From: PALSA-243 sp049522755
GTDB taxonomy: Bacteria; Acidobacteriota; Terriglobia; Bryobacterales; Bryobacteraceae
Direction of reading: 5' to 3'
DNA length: 64,000 nucleotides
Assembly: GCA_049522755.1 (NCBI GenBank)
Contig: JBEKNN010000003.1
Location: forward strand, 1 to 64,000
Shown: piece after piece, positions 18,245-27,165 of the stretch
Position numbering within the stretch: position 1 is the stretch's first letter
Layout of the letters: each line of letters opens with the position of its first letter
Notes under the pieces: generated by a model
Told to the model about the DNA's origin: nothing
Seen by the model: only the letters and a program-made list of their open reading frames with translations
Databases searched by the model: none
Position numbers and translations under genes: made by a program

Positions 18245-20002
18245 CTACGGAGCGAAAGCTGGCGGCACGCGGCGTTTGGTCGCCTGCTCGAAAGCGTAGG
18301 CGATTCCCAGTAAGCGCGGCTCGCTGCAGGCGGTTCCGGTGAAGCCCACTCCGAATGGCGCGGGCTTGGGGTTAAAGCCTGCGGGAAACGTCCCTTGTCG
18401 CTGCGTCGCGCCGCCGGCCGGCCCGTTCGGCGGTGAGTTCGGGACCATCCCGAACGGAACCACGATGAGCGGATATCCGGCCCTGGCGGCCAGGTCCGCC
18501 CCGTTCGCTCCGGGCGTCAGAATCGCGTCCAGGTGATAAGCTTGCAGCACCCCGTCGATCCCATTCGTCCGGCTCAGCAATTGATCCTTCCGCACGTCTG
18601 CCTCGTTGCGGGCGCGGTCTGCTTCCAGGTCCATCTCGTCGGAAATATCCAGCCTCGATTGTCCATACCTGATCGCGCCCGCTTTGGCGTGCGCCACATT
18701 CCACTCGCGCAGCTCCGTCAACGTCTTAACTGGAGCCGCCGGTCCCAGACTTGCCAGCCAGGCATTAAAATCCCGCTTCATGCCGTATTTGAAGTTCACC
18801 GAGCAGCCTTCGTCCTTACCCTTGGCTTGCTCCGCCCCCGAACAGTACGGCCACAGCATAAAGTTCTTCTTCGGATCCTTGTCGACGAAGCTGGGAATCT
18901 CCACCGGATCGACAATCACCGCTCCCTGCTGCTTCAATGCCTCAATCGCCTCGGCCATCACTTTCTGCTGCTCGGCGTTCAGACCTCCGCGCGGCCGCTC
19001 CTCGCCAGGCGGACTTACGCGGTCGTAATAAAAGACGCGTGGAATCCCGATGCGCGCGCCGTGCAGGCTGTCCCGCTGCAGAAACTTCGTGTAGTCCCGA
19101 TTGGCCGGCGGGGTGCAGACCTTCGTTGCGGCGTCGTTAGGGTCGGGCGCCGCGCTCTCGAGGACGCCCAACAGAATCGCCGCGTCCGTTACCGATCGGG
19201 TCATGGGTCCCGCCGTATCATGGTCGGCTGTGATCGGGATTACGCCGTAGCGGCTGATCCTTCCGAGCGTCGGCCGAACACCCACCAGCATTGCCTGGTT
19301 CGACGGCTGCGTAATCGATCCCCCAGTGTCGCTTCCCACGTTCGCGGCCCATAAACTGGCGGCGGTCCCCGCGCCGGAACTCGAGCCGCCGGGGCTGAGC
19401 ACCGCGCGGCCATCGCTGCTGACGCGGGGGTCGCGCCGCGGGTCGTAAGGATTGAATCCGAAACCCACAACCGCGTTGTAAGCCGACATCGCTGTGGGCG
19501 CGCCTGCCACCCAGTTAGCCAGTTCGATCAAAGTGGTCTTCGCAATGATGATGGCCCCGGCTTCGCGCAGGTTCCGGGTGAGCGTCGCTTCATACGGCGG
19601 GATCAGGTCCGCGAAGGCGAGCGCGCCGCCGGTGGTCGGCATGTCGGTCGTCTGGATGTTGTCCTTCAACGCGACGGGGATGCCGTGCAAAGGGCCGCGC
19701 ACTTTGCCGGCTGCGCGTTCCCGGTCCCGTTCGTCGGCTTCCGCGAGCGCCTGAGGGTTTACCGTGACCAGCGAATGCAGCGTCCGGTCGTAAGTTGCGA
19801 TCCGGGTCAGGTATTGCGTCACCAGTTCCCGGGAGGTCGTGCGCTTGCTCTGCAGCGCCGCTTGCATTTCCGGAATCGTGGCCTCCACTACGCTGAAGGG
19901 CTGCCGCTTGGTTTGTCCATTGACGGGACCGGCTAAGAGTAAAGACGCCAGGATCCCGAGCAGTCGGTTGGGTCGCGTAATCATTAGAGGAAATACTAGC
20001 AT
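18245..20002 (-). CDS. Amidase signature family enzyme, exported
   Basis: A 585-residue amidase-signature hydrolase with the Ser-cisSer-Lys triad. The catalytic lysine is in PVALKDNIQ (about 113), the bridging serine in SPGGSSSGAGT (about 208), and the nucleophile in SDTGGSITQPS (about 229). An N-terminal hydrophobic segment (LLGILASLLLAGPVNG) indicates export, as for many acidobacterial amidases. Start is ambiguous between ATG 20002 and ATG 19984; neither has a good ribosome site. The common GSSGG is GSSSG here and the C-terminal third carries Pro/Gly-rich insertions. It converges with the stress-protein gene and has no operon partner. The substrate (amide, peptide or carbamoyl compound) cannot be read from the sequence. 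Confidence 0.9.
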   Translation of the reverse strand: MLVFPLMITRPNRLLGILASLLLAGPVNGQTKRQPFSVVEATIPEMQAALQSKRTTSRELVTQYLTRIATYDRTLHSLVTVNPQALAEADERDRERAAGKVRGPLHGIPVALKDNIQTTDMPTTGGALAFADLIPPYEATLTRNLREAGAIIIAKTTLIELANWVAGAPTAMSAYNAVVGFGFNPYDPRRDPRVSSDGRAVLSPGGSSSGAGTAASLWAANVGSDTGGSITQPSNQAMLVGVRPTLGRISRYGVIPITADHDTAGPMTRSVTDAAILLGVLESAAPDPNDAATKVCTPPANRDYTKFLQRDSLHGARIGIPRVFYYDRVSPPGEERPRGGLNAEQQKVMAEAIEALKQQGAVIVDPVEIPSFVDKDPKKNFMLWPYCSGAEQAKGKDEGCSVNFKYGMKRDFNAWLASLGPAAPVKTLTELREWNVAHAKAGAIRYGQSRLDISDEMDLEADRARNEADVRKDQLLSRTNGIDGVLQAYHLDAILTPGANGADLAARAGYPLIVVPFGMVPNSPPNGPAGGATQRQGTFPAGFNPKPAPFGVGFTGTACSEPRLLGIAYAFEQATKRRVPPAFAP

Positions 20003-20123
20003 GGCGGCGAGTCATTTCCGATTGGGCGGCGCCGGCGAGATTCGCAATCTTGGCGCTCTTCCAACGCGAAACGCAGCGGGGCGGTCCGGACTCAGCCGTC
20101 GTGGAAGATCCGGACCCGTTGGA

Positions 20124-20912
20124 TTAGTTCCCGGCCGCTACCTTCTCCGCGCTATCGATCACCAGGAAGTCCACTGGCTCCTTTTGCGATTTCAATGTCA
20201 GGCCCAGTTGATCGCGCATCGCCGCAATGAGGATCGACGGGTCCAGGGGATTTGGCTGATTCTCATCTGGCGTCAGGTCCAATGTGAAATCGAAATTTCC
20301 TGCCATGCCGGTCCGGTTCACAATTACACTATCGAGATGTCGTGAGAATGTCTCGCTCAATTGCGCCAACGAGAATCGTGTAGCGACCAAGTGCCAAGAC
20401 GCAATTTTTTGATCCGGACCCATCTTTGGCTCGACGTGGATAGAATGCGTTTCGTCCTCTTTCGGAGGAAAGAGCTTCGGAGCAGTCTTCCCAAGAGAGA
20501 TGACGAAGACGGGGATTTCCTTGGTCTCGCGATGAAATTTCAAATGGAAGCGCTGGGCCAGCAGCGCCCGCGTCATCAACATCATCTGCGCGTCCGTCAC
20601 GTTCCCCTCGGCTTTGGCGACGATGTCATAACGATCGTTTTCCATCCATGACGGGCCTTCCGAGTGCTGTGCAGGCAAGATTCCGTAGGCCCACTCCAGC
20701 AGGAATTTCAAACTGGTCGCCTTCGCATAGAATCTTCCTCCCGGCTGCGTAAAGTGCACCGTGCCCATGTGTTCCTCCACGGGTTCGGGAGTCCCCGGCG
20801 GGCACGGCGTGATCGATGCTACCTCAAAAGCTGGAGCGTTTGCGAGGTCCTGGCAATGGCCGTCATGCAGCGACAAGCCAAGCATTGCTGCGATAGCGAA
20901 GATTTTTTTCAT
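20124..20912 (-). CDS. TIGR03435 family soil-associated protein
   Basis: A 262-residue secreted protein of the TIGR03435 family, expanded in Solibacter-type acidobacteria and of unknown biochemical role. Diagnostic blocks: FEVASITPCPPGTPE, QPGGRFYAKATSLKFLLEWA, WMENDRYDIVAKAEG, LLAQRFHLKFHRETKEIPVF, and the C-terminal QLGLTLKSQKEPVDFLVID. It starts at ATG 20912 with signal peptide MKKIFAIAAMLGLSLHDGHC; upstream in-frame residues look non-coding. It is divergent from the response regulator at 21055, and the shared 142-base spacer contains a nested dyad and a direct repeat, so the two-component system may control it. Confidence 0.9.
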   Translation of the reverse strand: MKKIFAIAAMLGLSLHDGHCQDLANAPAFEVASITPCPPGTPEPVEEHMGTVHFTQPGGRFYAKATSLKFLLEWAYGILPAQHSEGPSWMENDRYDIVAKAEGNVTDAQMMLMTRALLAQRFHLKFHRETKEIPVFVISLGKTAPKLFPPKEDETHSIHVEPKMGPDQKIASWHLVATRFSLAQLSETFSRHLDSVIVNRTGMAGNFDFTLDLTPDENQPNPLDPSILIAAMRDQLGLTLKSQKEPVDFLVIDSAEKVAAGN

Positions 20913-20967
20913 GCATCGAATATACGGTGCATTCGCTATCGGCGGCGGTTTAGAAATGCCAAGCTTT

Positions 20968-21010
20968 GTCAAGAACCGTTAAGCTTAAGCTCTTGACGGA
21001 TCTTGACGGT
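20968..21010. promoter_or_regulatory. Nested dyad and direct repeat between divergent genes
   Basis: Outer inverted repeat GTCAAGA (20968-20974) and TCTTGAC (20991-20997) encloses the perfect palindrome TTAAGCTTAA (20979-20988). TCTTGACGG is then repeated directly at 20991-20999 and 21001-21009. A TAAAAT (21030-21035) follows, 20 bases before the response-regulator ATG. The arrangement suggests a binding site for an OmpR-type dimer controlling both divergent genes. Confidence 0.45.
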
Positions 21011-21054
21011 GCAACGGGGCCGCGAGTCTTAAAATAGAGGCGTTTACTGTTCCC

Positions 21055-21753
21055 ATGGAACGCGTGTTGGTGGTCGACGATGACGCCGGGCTCTGCCAGC
21101 TGGTGACGCGCTTCCTGGCGCGCGAGGGATTCGCCACCAGCTGGGCTCCAAACGGCACGGTCGGCGTCGAACGGGCCCTCGCGGAAGATTATTCGCTGAT
21201 CATGCTCGACGTAATGATGCCGGACATGGACGGCTTCGAGGTGCTGCGCCGTATCCGGCAGCGGTCGCGCACGCCGGTGCTGATGCTGACGGCGCGCGGC
21301 GATACGCACGACCGCATTCGGGGCCTTGAAATGGGCGCGGACGATTATCTGCCAAAGCCATTCGATCCCGCCGAGCTGGTGGCGCGAATCCGCGCGATCT
21401 TGCGGCGATCCGCGCCGCATCGGCCGGCCTTCGCGGCGATTGCCCTCGGAGATATCGAGCTCGATGGAGGCACTCGCTCGGTACGGCGAGGCGGAGCGCC
21501 GGTCGACCTCACCACCGTCGAATTCGATCTGCTCGCCGCGTTGATGCGCGTCGCCGGAAGCATCGTCAGCCGGGAAGATCTGGTTCGCAGCGTCCTCGGA
21601 CGCGAATTCTCACCGTTCGACCGCAGCATCGACACGCATGCCTGCAATCTGCGGCGGAAGCTCGGCCCGCTGCAGGATGGCGGCGAGCGAATCAAGGGAG
21701 TTCGCGGAGCCGGTTACCTGTACGCCTCGCCGGCGAAGCCGGGGGCGCGGTGA
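21055..21753 (+). CDS. OmpR/CpxR-type response regulator
   Basis: A 232-residue DNA-binding response regulator. The receiver domain has the acidic pair VVDDD (residues 7-10), phospho-acceptor Asp52 in IMLDVMMPDMDG, Thr79 and Lys101 in LPKPFDP. The winged-helix output domain occupies about 130-225 (VDLTTVEFDLLAALMRVAG, RSIDTHACNLRRKLG, IKGVRGAGYLY). Its stop overlaps the GTG of the sensor kinase gene by four bases (GTGA), so the pair is translationally coupled. It is probably self-regulated through the dyad just upstream. The signal and regulon are unknown; the divergent TIGR03435 gene is a candidate target. Confidence 0.95.
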   Translation: MERVLVVDDDAGLCQLVTRFLAREGFATSWAPNGTVGVERALAEDYSLIMLDVMMPDMDGFEVLRRIRQRSRTPVLMLTARGDTHDRIRGLEMGADDYLPKPFDPAELVARIRAILRRSAPHRPAFAAIALGDIELDGGTRSVRRGGAPVDLTTVEFDLLAALMRVAGSIVSREDLVRSVLGREFSPFDRSIDTHACNLRRKLGPLQDGGERIKGVRGAGYLYASPAKPGAR

Positions 21754-22754
21754 GGCGGCTGTTTTTCACCATCTTCCTGTGGTTCTGGCTCACGCTTTTC
21801 GGCGTCGCGGTAATCTTCACCGCCTTCGTCTTGCATGAGGGCCTGGGATACCGACCCGTGGTGAGACTGGCGTTCCACGATCTCCTGCTCTTCACGATCG
21901 CCGGCGGAATCTTCTGCTACCTGGTCATCCGCTATCTGACGAAGCCGCTGAATCAGTTGGGTGAGGCGGCGGCGAGTATTGCTGAAGGGCGGATCGAAAC
22001 GCGCGTCGATCCGTCGCTGAAGAACCGCCGGGATGAGATCGCCGACCTGGCTCGTAACTTCGATCGGATGGCCGAGCGGATCGAAGCCTTGATTACCGGA
22101 CAACGCCGATTCCTGGGCGACGTCTCGCACGAATTGCGTTCTCCGCTGTCGCGTCTCATCGTCGCGCTGGGCCTGGTTAAACAAGGCTCCCCCGCGGAAA
22201 CCGCGGAAAATCTTGAGCGGATCGGGCTGGAAGCGCACCGGCTGGATGCGCTGATCGGTCAATTGCTGGCGCTGACACGGATCGATAGCGGCGTGGATAG
22301 GGGCGCTCCCGCGCCGTTCGACCTGGCAAACCTGGTTCAGGAAGTCGCCAATGACGCCGATTTCGAAGCGCGCGCCAGCCATCGCAGCGTCGTGATCGAA
22401 CATGTCGAGCCGTGCATGGTCAACGGGTTTGAAGAGCTTCTACGAAGCGCCATAGAGAATGTCGCGCGGAACGCCATCCGTCACACCGCCGAAGGGACAG
22501 CCGTCGAAATTCTACTTCAACTCCACAATTCGCGGGTGTCGCTTCGCGTGCGCGACCACGGACCGGGAGTGCCGGAGACTATGCTGTCCGAAATTTTCCT
22601 GCCCTTCCGGCGGATCGCCAATGGAGATGCCGAAGGGGCCGGGTTGGGACTCGCCATCGCCGAGCGCGCCGTTGGTGTTCATCGAGGAACAATCCGCGCG
22701 ACGAACGCACCTATGGGCGGATTGATCGTCGAAATCGACTTACCCGTTGCCTGA
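21750..22754 (+). CDS. Sensor histidine kinase with minimal periplasmic loop
   Basis: A 334-residue CpxA-like kinase. Two membrane helices lie at about 5-26 and 42-62, separated by only about 15 residues, so there is practically no periplasmic sensor domain. Then come a HAMP linker (62-115), the HisKA helix with phospho-acceptor His127 in GDVSHELRSPLSRL, and a HATPase_c domain with the N-box ENVARNAIRHT, G1 RDHGPGVPE and G2 GAGLGLAIAERAV. The start is GTG 21750, coupled to the regulator. The near-absence of a sensor loop suggests detection within the membrane or through a partner protein. Confidence 0.94.
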   Translation: MRRLFFTIFLWFWLTLFGVAVIFTAFVLHEGLGYRPVVRLAFHDLLLFTIAGGIFCYLVIRYLTKPLNQLGEAAASIAEGRIETRVDPSLKNRRDEIADLARNFDRMAERIEALITGQRRFLGDVSHELRSPLSRLIVALGLVKQGSPAETAENLERIGLEAHRLDALIGQLLALTRIDSGVDRGAPAPFDLANLVQEVANDADFEARASHRSVVIEHVEPCMVNGFEELLRSAIENVARNAIRHTAEGTAVEILLQLHNSRVSLRVRDHGPGVPETMLSEIFLPFRRIANGDAEGAGLGLAIAERAVGVHRGTIRATNAPMGGLIVEIDLPVA

Positions 22755-22907
22755 TTTACGCGTCGACTGGACTCAGCCTCCGTATTCGAGAGCCATTGCG
22801 CGCGCCTGCCCAAGTAAGTCAACCCAGGTAAATCCCTTCCGAATTCTTCGAAGAGTCATATGAGTGTCATTTCATTGTGATCTTGGGTCTATAAACTCAT
22901 GTAAACG

Positions 22908-23915
22908 ATGAAAAATCTGTTGTGCCTCCTTGGTTTGGCGTCACTCCTTTGCGCCCAATCGCCGGCTGCTCTTGACTTCCTGAATCACAACCAACCTGTC
23001 CTCGATGCCCATAACTGCTATCCCTACGAAGGGCAGTGGTCGGATCGCATCGATCGCGCTCTCAAAAGCGGTTTTCCCATCGGCATTGAACAAGACATCG
23101 CTTGGGCTGCCGATCCTGTTACGGGGAAAGGACGCCCCGTGGTCACTCACACTCCCAAAACCACGGGTAGTGAGCCTACTCTCCGCGACCATTTCTTCGA
23201 ACACGTCCGCCCTATCGTCGAAAAAGCGCTCGCGCAGAACGATCGCGCGCATTGGCCGATCATTATCCTCCATTTCGATTTCAAGTCTCTCGACCCGACG
23301 CTGCTGCGCGCGGTCTGGAATCTGCTCGGTGAGTATCAAGACTGGATCACCACCGCTCCGCAAACGTCCGACCCCTACCAGCTTGCGCCATTTGACGCCA
23401 AGCCGCTTCTGGTGCTGACGGAGGACGCCGACATTCAGGAACAGGTCTTCTTCCGCGAGATTCCCAAAGGCGTGCGCCTGCGCGTCTTCGGTTCGGCTCA
23501 GACAGCCAAAATCACCGCAAACTCGCGCGAGGAACGTCAACACCTGGCCGCGACTCTACCGCCCGACCAGTTACTCATCGGCAAGCCCACCAACTACCGG
23601 CGTTGGTGGAACAACGCCTGGGATGAGGTAGAAGAGGGCGGCCAGACCAAGGCTGGCGATTGGACCCCGGCAAGCGCCGCGCGGCTTCGCGCTCTGGTGG
23701 ACCATGCCCACCGCCTCGGCTACTGGATCCGGTTCTACACCCTCGATGGTTTCGCCCCCGCAGACAACAAAGGCTGGGGCGCGGGCTACAACTTCGGCAC
23801 CCGTGAGCGCGCCGAGGCGCGATGGAAAGCCGCTCTGGATGCGGGCGTGAACCTTATCGCCACCGACCAGTACGAAGATCTTCGAAGCTTCATGCAGGAG
23901 CACAATTCCAAATGA
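22908..23915 (+). CDS. GDPD/PI-PLC-like TIM-barrel phosphodiesterase, secreted
   Basis: A 335-residue exported protein (signal MKNLLCLLGLASLLCA) resembling the PLC-like phosphodiesterase superfamily. Visible features are the first catalytic-type block LDAHNCYPYEGQW (the family often has HAHNDY), then GFPIGIEQDIAW with metal-ligand Glu and Asp, VVTHTPK with the second histidine, and late barrel strands IRFYTLDG and GVNLIATDQYEDL. Members cleave glycerophosphodiesters or phosphoinositides. Its TGA overlaps the ATG of the TonB-dependent receptor gene (ATGA at 23912-23915), implying joint production with an outer-membrane protein. The family call is good; the substrate is unknown. Confidence 0.82.
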   Translation: MKNLLCLLGLASLLCAQSPAALDFLNHNQPVLDAHNCYPYEGQWSDRIDRALKSGFPIGIEQDIAWAADPVTGKGRPVVTHTPKTTGSEPTLRDHFFEHVRPIVEKALAQNDRAHWPIIILHFDFKSLDPTLLRAVWNLLGEYQDWITTAPQTSDPYQLAPFDAKPLLVLTEDADIQEQVFFREIPKGVRLRVFGSAQTAKITANSREERQHLAATLPPDQLLIGKPTNYRRWWNNAWDEVEEGGQTKAGDWTPASAARLRALVDHAHRLGYWIRFYTLDGFAPADNKGWGAGYNFGTRERAEARWKAALDAGVNLIATDQYEDLRSFMQEHNSK

Positions 23916-26900
23916 AAAAGCGCTTATTGCCGGCACTGCTGGCGGTCTGTTCCGCCGTTCTGAGCCAGACCGATTCCGGATCCATCCGGGTCTTCGTGGT
24001 GGATACGAGCGCCTCGAAAATTGGCGAGGCGGTGGTCCAGTTGACCAATACCGCTACCGGCGTCTCACTGTCGCGCACCACCGATGCCGACGGCTACGCC
24101 ACTTTCTCACCCGCGGCCCGCGGCAGTTACGTGGTCGACGTGCAGAAACCCGGCTTCCAGAAAACGCATGTCACCGATCTCTCACTCGATGTCAACGAAA
24201 ACAAACTGGTGCGCGTAGAATTGCAAGTCGCGTCCGTAAGCTCCACCGTGGAAGTTTCCGCTTCGTCAAATATCGTTCAGTCGGAACAAGGCTCTCTGGG
24301 CACCGTCATCCAAGGCAACGTGGCAGTGGACCTGCCGCTGGCCGCCCGGCGATACACGCAGCTCGCCTTGCTTGTGCCCGGCGCGACCGATAGCACGCTC
24401 GATAACAGCACCACGCGCGGCGTCGGCTGGTTCGTCGCCAACGGTAACTATCAGACGCAGAATAACTTTATCCTCGACGGCGTCGACAATAACCAGGGCA
24501 CTAACAACGCGCAGTCTCTCTCCGCGCAGGTGGTCTCGCCGTCGCCCGACGCCATTGCCGAGTTCAAAGTGCAGACTAACAGTTACTCCGCGGAATTCGG
24601 ACGCTCCGCCGGCGCCGTAGTGAATGTGGTCCTCAAGTCGGGAACGAACTCGGTACACGGCTCGGCATGGTATTACAATCGCGACGCCGAGTTCGCGGCC
24701 AATGCATGGGCCTCCAATCTCATGGGGGCGGCGAAGTCGAATCTCAGCTGGAACCAGTTCGGCGGCACAACCGGCGGTCCCATTCGCAAGAATAAAATCT
24801 TCTTCTTTGTGGACTACGAAGGTTTCAGGGAAGACTACAGCAACCCCTTCATCGAGACCGTGCCCACCGCGGCTGAGCAGAACGGCGTCTTCTATCACAC
24901 CATCTACTTCCCCGGAACCAAGACTCCGATACCGAATAACACGGTTCCCGTTTCGCTCTACGACCCCCTGGGCGCCAAGCTGCTGGCCCTTTACCCCGCC
25001 GCGAATATTCCGGGTACGATAGCGGCCGGCGGCCAGACCATCAATAACTACGGAATCCAGGCGGCCGGCACTGAGCGCGACCACAAGGGCGACGTCAAAG
25101 GCGACTATAACCTCAGCGGCAAAGACGTCGTGTCCCTGCGCTTCAGCTATTTGCGCCAGGATATTTTCAATGACGGCATTTTTCCCGGGATCGCCGATGG
25201 CGTCGGCAACCAGGGCGGCCAGTTCAACACTAACTCCAGCTACGGCGGAAGCTGGACTCACATCTTTACTCCGACCGTGGTGAACGCCGTCCGCTTCGGC
25301 TTCACCAGCACCAACGCCAACTTCACGCAAGCCTCGGCCAACGGCGAGGGCGCCGCGGCGTTCGGTTTCCAAATTCCCGCGGAGGCCGTTCTTGCCGGCA
25401 ACGGAGGTTTGCCGCTCATCAATCCCAGCAATTATAATGAACTGGGAACGCGCAACTTCCGGCCGCAATATCAGAAGCCCACTCTCTATCAGGCGCTCGA
25501 CAACCTCACGATTATTCGCGGGCAGCACACCATTCGCACCGGCTTTGAGACTCGGCAGAAGAGTAACACGAATCTCAACTCAGACCGCACCGTGCCCGAA
25601 TACGATTTCAACGGCAACTTCACCGGCGACGCGCTGGCCGACTTGCTCACCGGGCAGGTTTACAGTTTCGAAGCGAATAACCAGGAAGTAGAAGACGTCC
25701 TGCAAAAAGCCTACGCGGTCTATGTACAGGACGATTGGAAGGTCGCTCCCAGGCTTACTCTCAACCTGGGTTTACGTTGGGAATACGAGACTCCATTCTA
25801 CGGCGCGGCGCCCTACGAGAATATCAATTTCGATTTTCAAACCGGCCAGCTTGTTCACGGTACCGGCCCGACCGATTATCTGGTCAATCCGGACCATAGA
25901 GACTTCGGCCCCCGCATCGGCGCCGCCTGGCAGGCGCTTCCCAACAAGCTGATCGTGCGCGGCGGTTTCGGCATCTTCTACTCAGGTGAGGATATCTCCG
26001 GTTCGGATGTGGACCTGGCTGCTAACCCTCCGCAACTCATTCCCGTCACCTTGGAGCAGGTTGGCAGCGGGCCGACGCCATTGCTGCTCTCGCAAGCGGT
26101 TCCGTCCAATCTCTTTAGCACTTACAACACCAGTATCATCTCGCTCACTGCCCGCCAGCCTGACTACCATGCCGCGCGTATCTATCAGTTCAACGTGGCC
26201 ATGCAATACCAGTTGCCGCTGAAGTCGACTCTTGAAATTGCCTACGTAGGCAATCGCGGTTATGACGAGTTTGCGGAAAACGCCGGCAATCAAGTGCCCT
26301 TCGGTCTCGACGGCAGCGTGGCGGCTAACCGCCCGTATCCGGAGTGGGATGGCATCACCGTGGGCTCGCAGGTTGCGCGATCCTGGTATAACTCACTCCA
26401 GCTCAAGTATGAGAAGCGTCTGACCACTAACTGGTACACGCTGGCCTCATACACGTTCGCGAGCGCTATCGATGAAGCCGGCGCGTGGGGAGCTAACACC
26501 ACGCCGCAGATTGGCAATGACTTCAATGCCGAACAAGGTCCGCAAGCGCAAACCCCGCGCCAGAACTTCACGTTGTCGAATATCTACGAATTGCCGGTTG
26601 GCCGCGGCCGCCGTTTTGGCTCTAACTGGAACCGCGTGACCAACGCCATCCTGGGCGGTTGGCATATCGCTAACATCCTGACACTCCGTACCGGCTTGCC
26701 TCTCAACGTCACGCTGGCAAGCACCGGCACGAACCCCGCCACCGGACAGAGTTACAAGTTCCTGAACCTCAATGGAGGCACGCTGCGCCCCAACCTGGTG
26801 GGCGACCCTCAGACCGGCATCAGTCCCGAAGTCAACCGCAACGACTTCCTGAGCTCCACGGCCTTCCAGGTGCAAACTCTCAACACGCCTGGCGATGCCA

Positions 26901-27130
26901 GCCGCGACGTTGCCCTGAGCCCCGGTCTCGCCAACCTCGATCTGAGCCTCGCCAAAAACACGCGCATTACCGAGCGCCAATCGGTGGAGCTGCGCTTTGA
27001 AGCCTTCAATTCCCTGAACCACACGAACTTTGGAAATCCAGGGACGACGTTTGGCTCATCCAGTTTTGGCGTGATCTCCTCAGCAGGCAATCCGCGAATC
27101 GTGCAGATGGCGATTCGCTACCGGTTCTGA
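23912..27130 (+). CDS. Oar-like TonB-dependent receptor with carboxypeptidase-regulatory domain
   Basis: A 1072-residue outer-membrane protein. Signal peptide MKKRLLPALLAVCSAVLS, then a carboxypeptidase-regulatory (transthyretin-like) domain at about 22-105 (VVQLTNTATGVSLSRTTDAD), a plug with LPLAARRYTQLALLVPG, NNFILDGVDNNQ and SYSAEFGRSAGAVVNVV, and a long beta-barrel ending NPRIVQMAIRYRF with the terminal aromatic used for outer-membrane assembly. This architecture is abundant in acidobacteria, where receptors are thought to take up carbohydrate or other large ligands. Start ATG 23912 overlaps the stop of the upstream phosphodiesterase. A hairpin (27136-27155) follows the stop. The ligand is unknown; coupling hints at phosphodiester compounds. 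Confidence 0.93.
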   Translation: MKKRLLPALLAVCSAVLSQTDSGSIRVFVVDTSASKIGEAVVQLTNTATGVSLSRTTDADGYATFSPAARGSYVVDVQKPGFQKTHVTDLSLDVNENKLVRVELQVASVSSTVEVSASSNIVQSEQGSLGTVIQGNVAVDLPLAARRYTQLALLVPGATDSTLDNSTTRGVGWFVANGNYQTQNNFILDGVDNNQGTNNAQSLSAQVVSPSPDAIAEFKVQTNSYSAEFGRSAGAVVNVVLKSGTNSVHGSAWYYNRDAEFAANAWASNLMGAAKSNLSWNQFGGTTGGPIRKNKIFFFVDYEGFREDYSNPFIETVPTAAEQNGVFYHTIYFPGTKTPIPNNTVPVSLYDPLGAKLLALYPAANIPGTIAAGGQTINNYGIQAAGTERDHKGDVKGDYNLSGKDVVSLRFSYLRQDIFNDGIFPGIADGVGNQGGQFNTNSSYGGSWTHIFTPTVVNAVRFGFTSTNANFTQASANGEGAAAFGFQIPAEAVLAGNGGLPLINPSNYNELGTRNFRPQYQKPTLYQALDNLTIIRGQHTIRTGFETRQKSNTNLNSDRTVPEYDFNGNFTGDALADLLTGQVYSFEANNQEVEDVLQKAYAVYVQDDWKVAPRLTLNLGLRWEYETPFYGAAPYENINFDFQTGQLVHGTGPTDYLVNPDHRDFGPRIGAAWQALPNKLIVRGGFGIFYSGEDISGSDVDLAANPPQLIPVTLEQVGSGPTPLLLSQAVPSNLFSTYNTSIISLTARQPDYHAARIYQFNVAMQYQLPLKSTLEIAYVGNRGYDEFAENAGNQVPFGLDGSVAANRPYPEWDGITVGSQVARSWYNSLQLKYEKRLTTNWYTLASYTFASAIDEAGAWGANTTPQIGNDFNAEQGPQAQTPRQNFTLSNIYELPVGRGRRFGSNWNRVTNAILGGWHIANILTLRTGLPLNVTLASTGTNPATGQSYKFLNLNGGTLRPNLVGDPQTGISPEVNRNDFLSSTAFQVQTLNTPGDASRDVALSPGLANLDLSLAKNTRITERQSVELRFEAFNSLNHTNFGNPGTTFGSSSFGVISSAGNPRIVQMAIRYRF

Positions 27131-27135
27131 CGTAG

Positions 27136-27155
27136 GACAGGCCTCCCAGCCTGTC
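27136..27155. repeat. Hairpin repeat between convergent genes
   Basis: GACAGGC (27136-27142), loop CTCCCA, GCCTGTC (27149-27155), in the 35 bases between the receptor stop and the convergent acyl-CoA dehydrogenase stop. The surrounding GTAGGACAGGCCTCC recurs in inverted orientation at 28874-28897. It may serve as a two-way terminator although no U-tract follows. Confidence 0.7.
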
Positions 27156-27165
27156 TCTGTGGAAC

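Noticed and set aside
24266..25528. 420-residue minus-strand open frame inside the TonB receptor
   Set aside because: Residue composition is that of an antisense shadow and the sense strand encodes clear receptor blocks.
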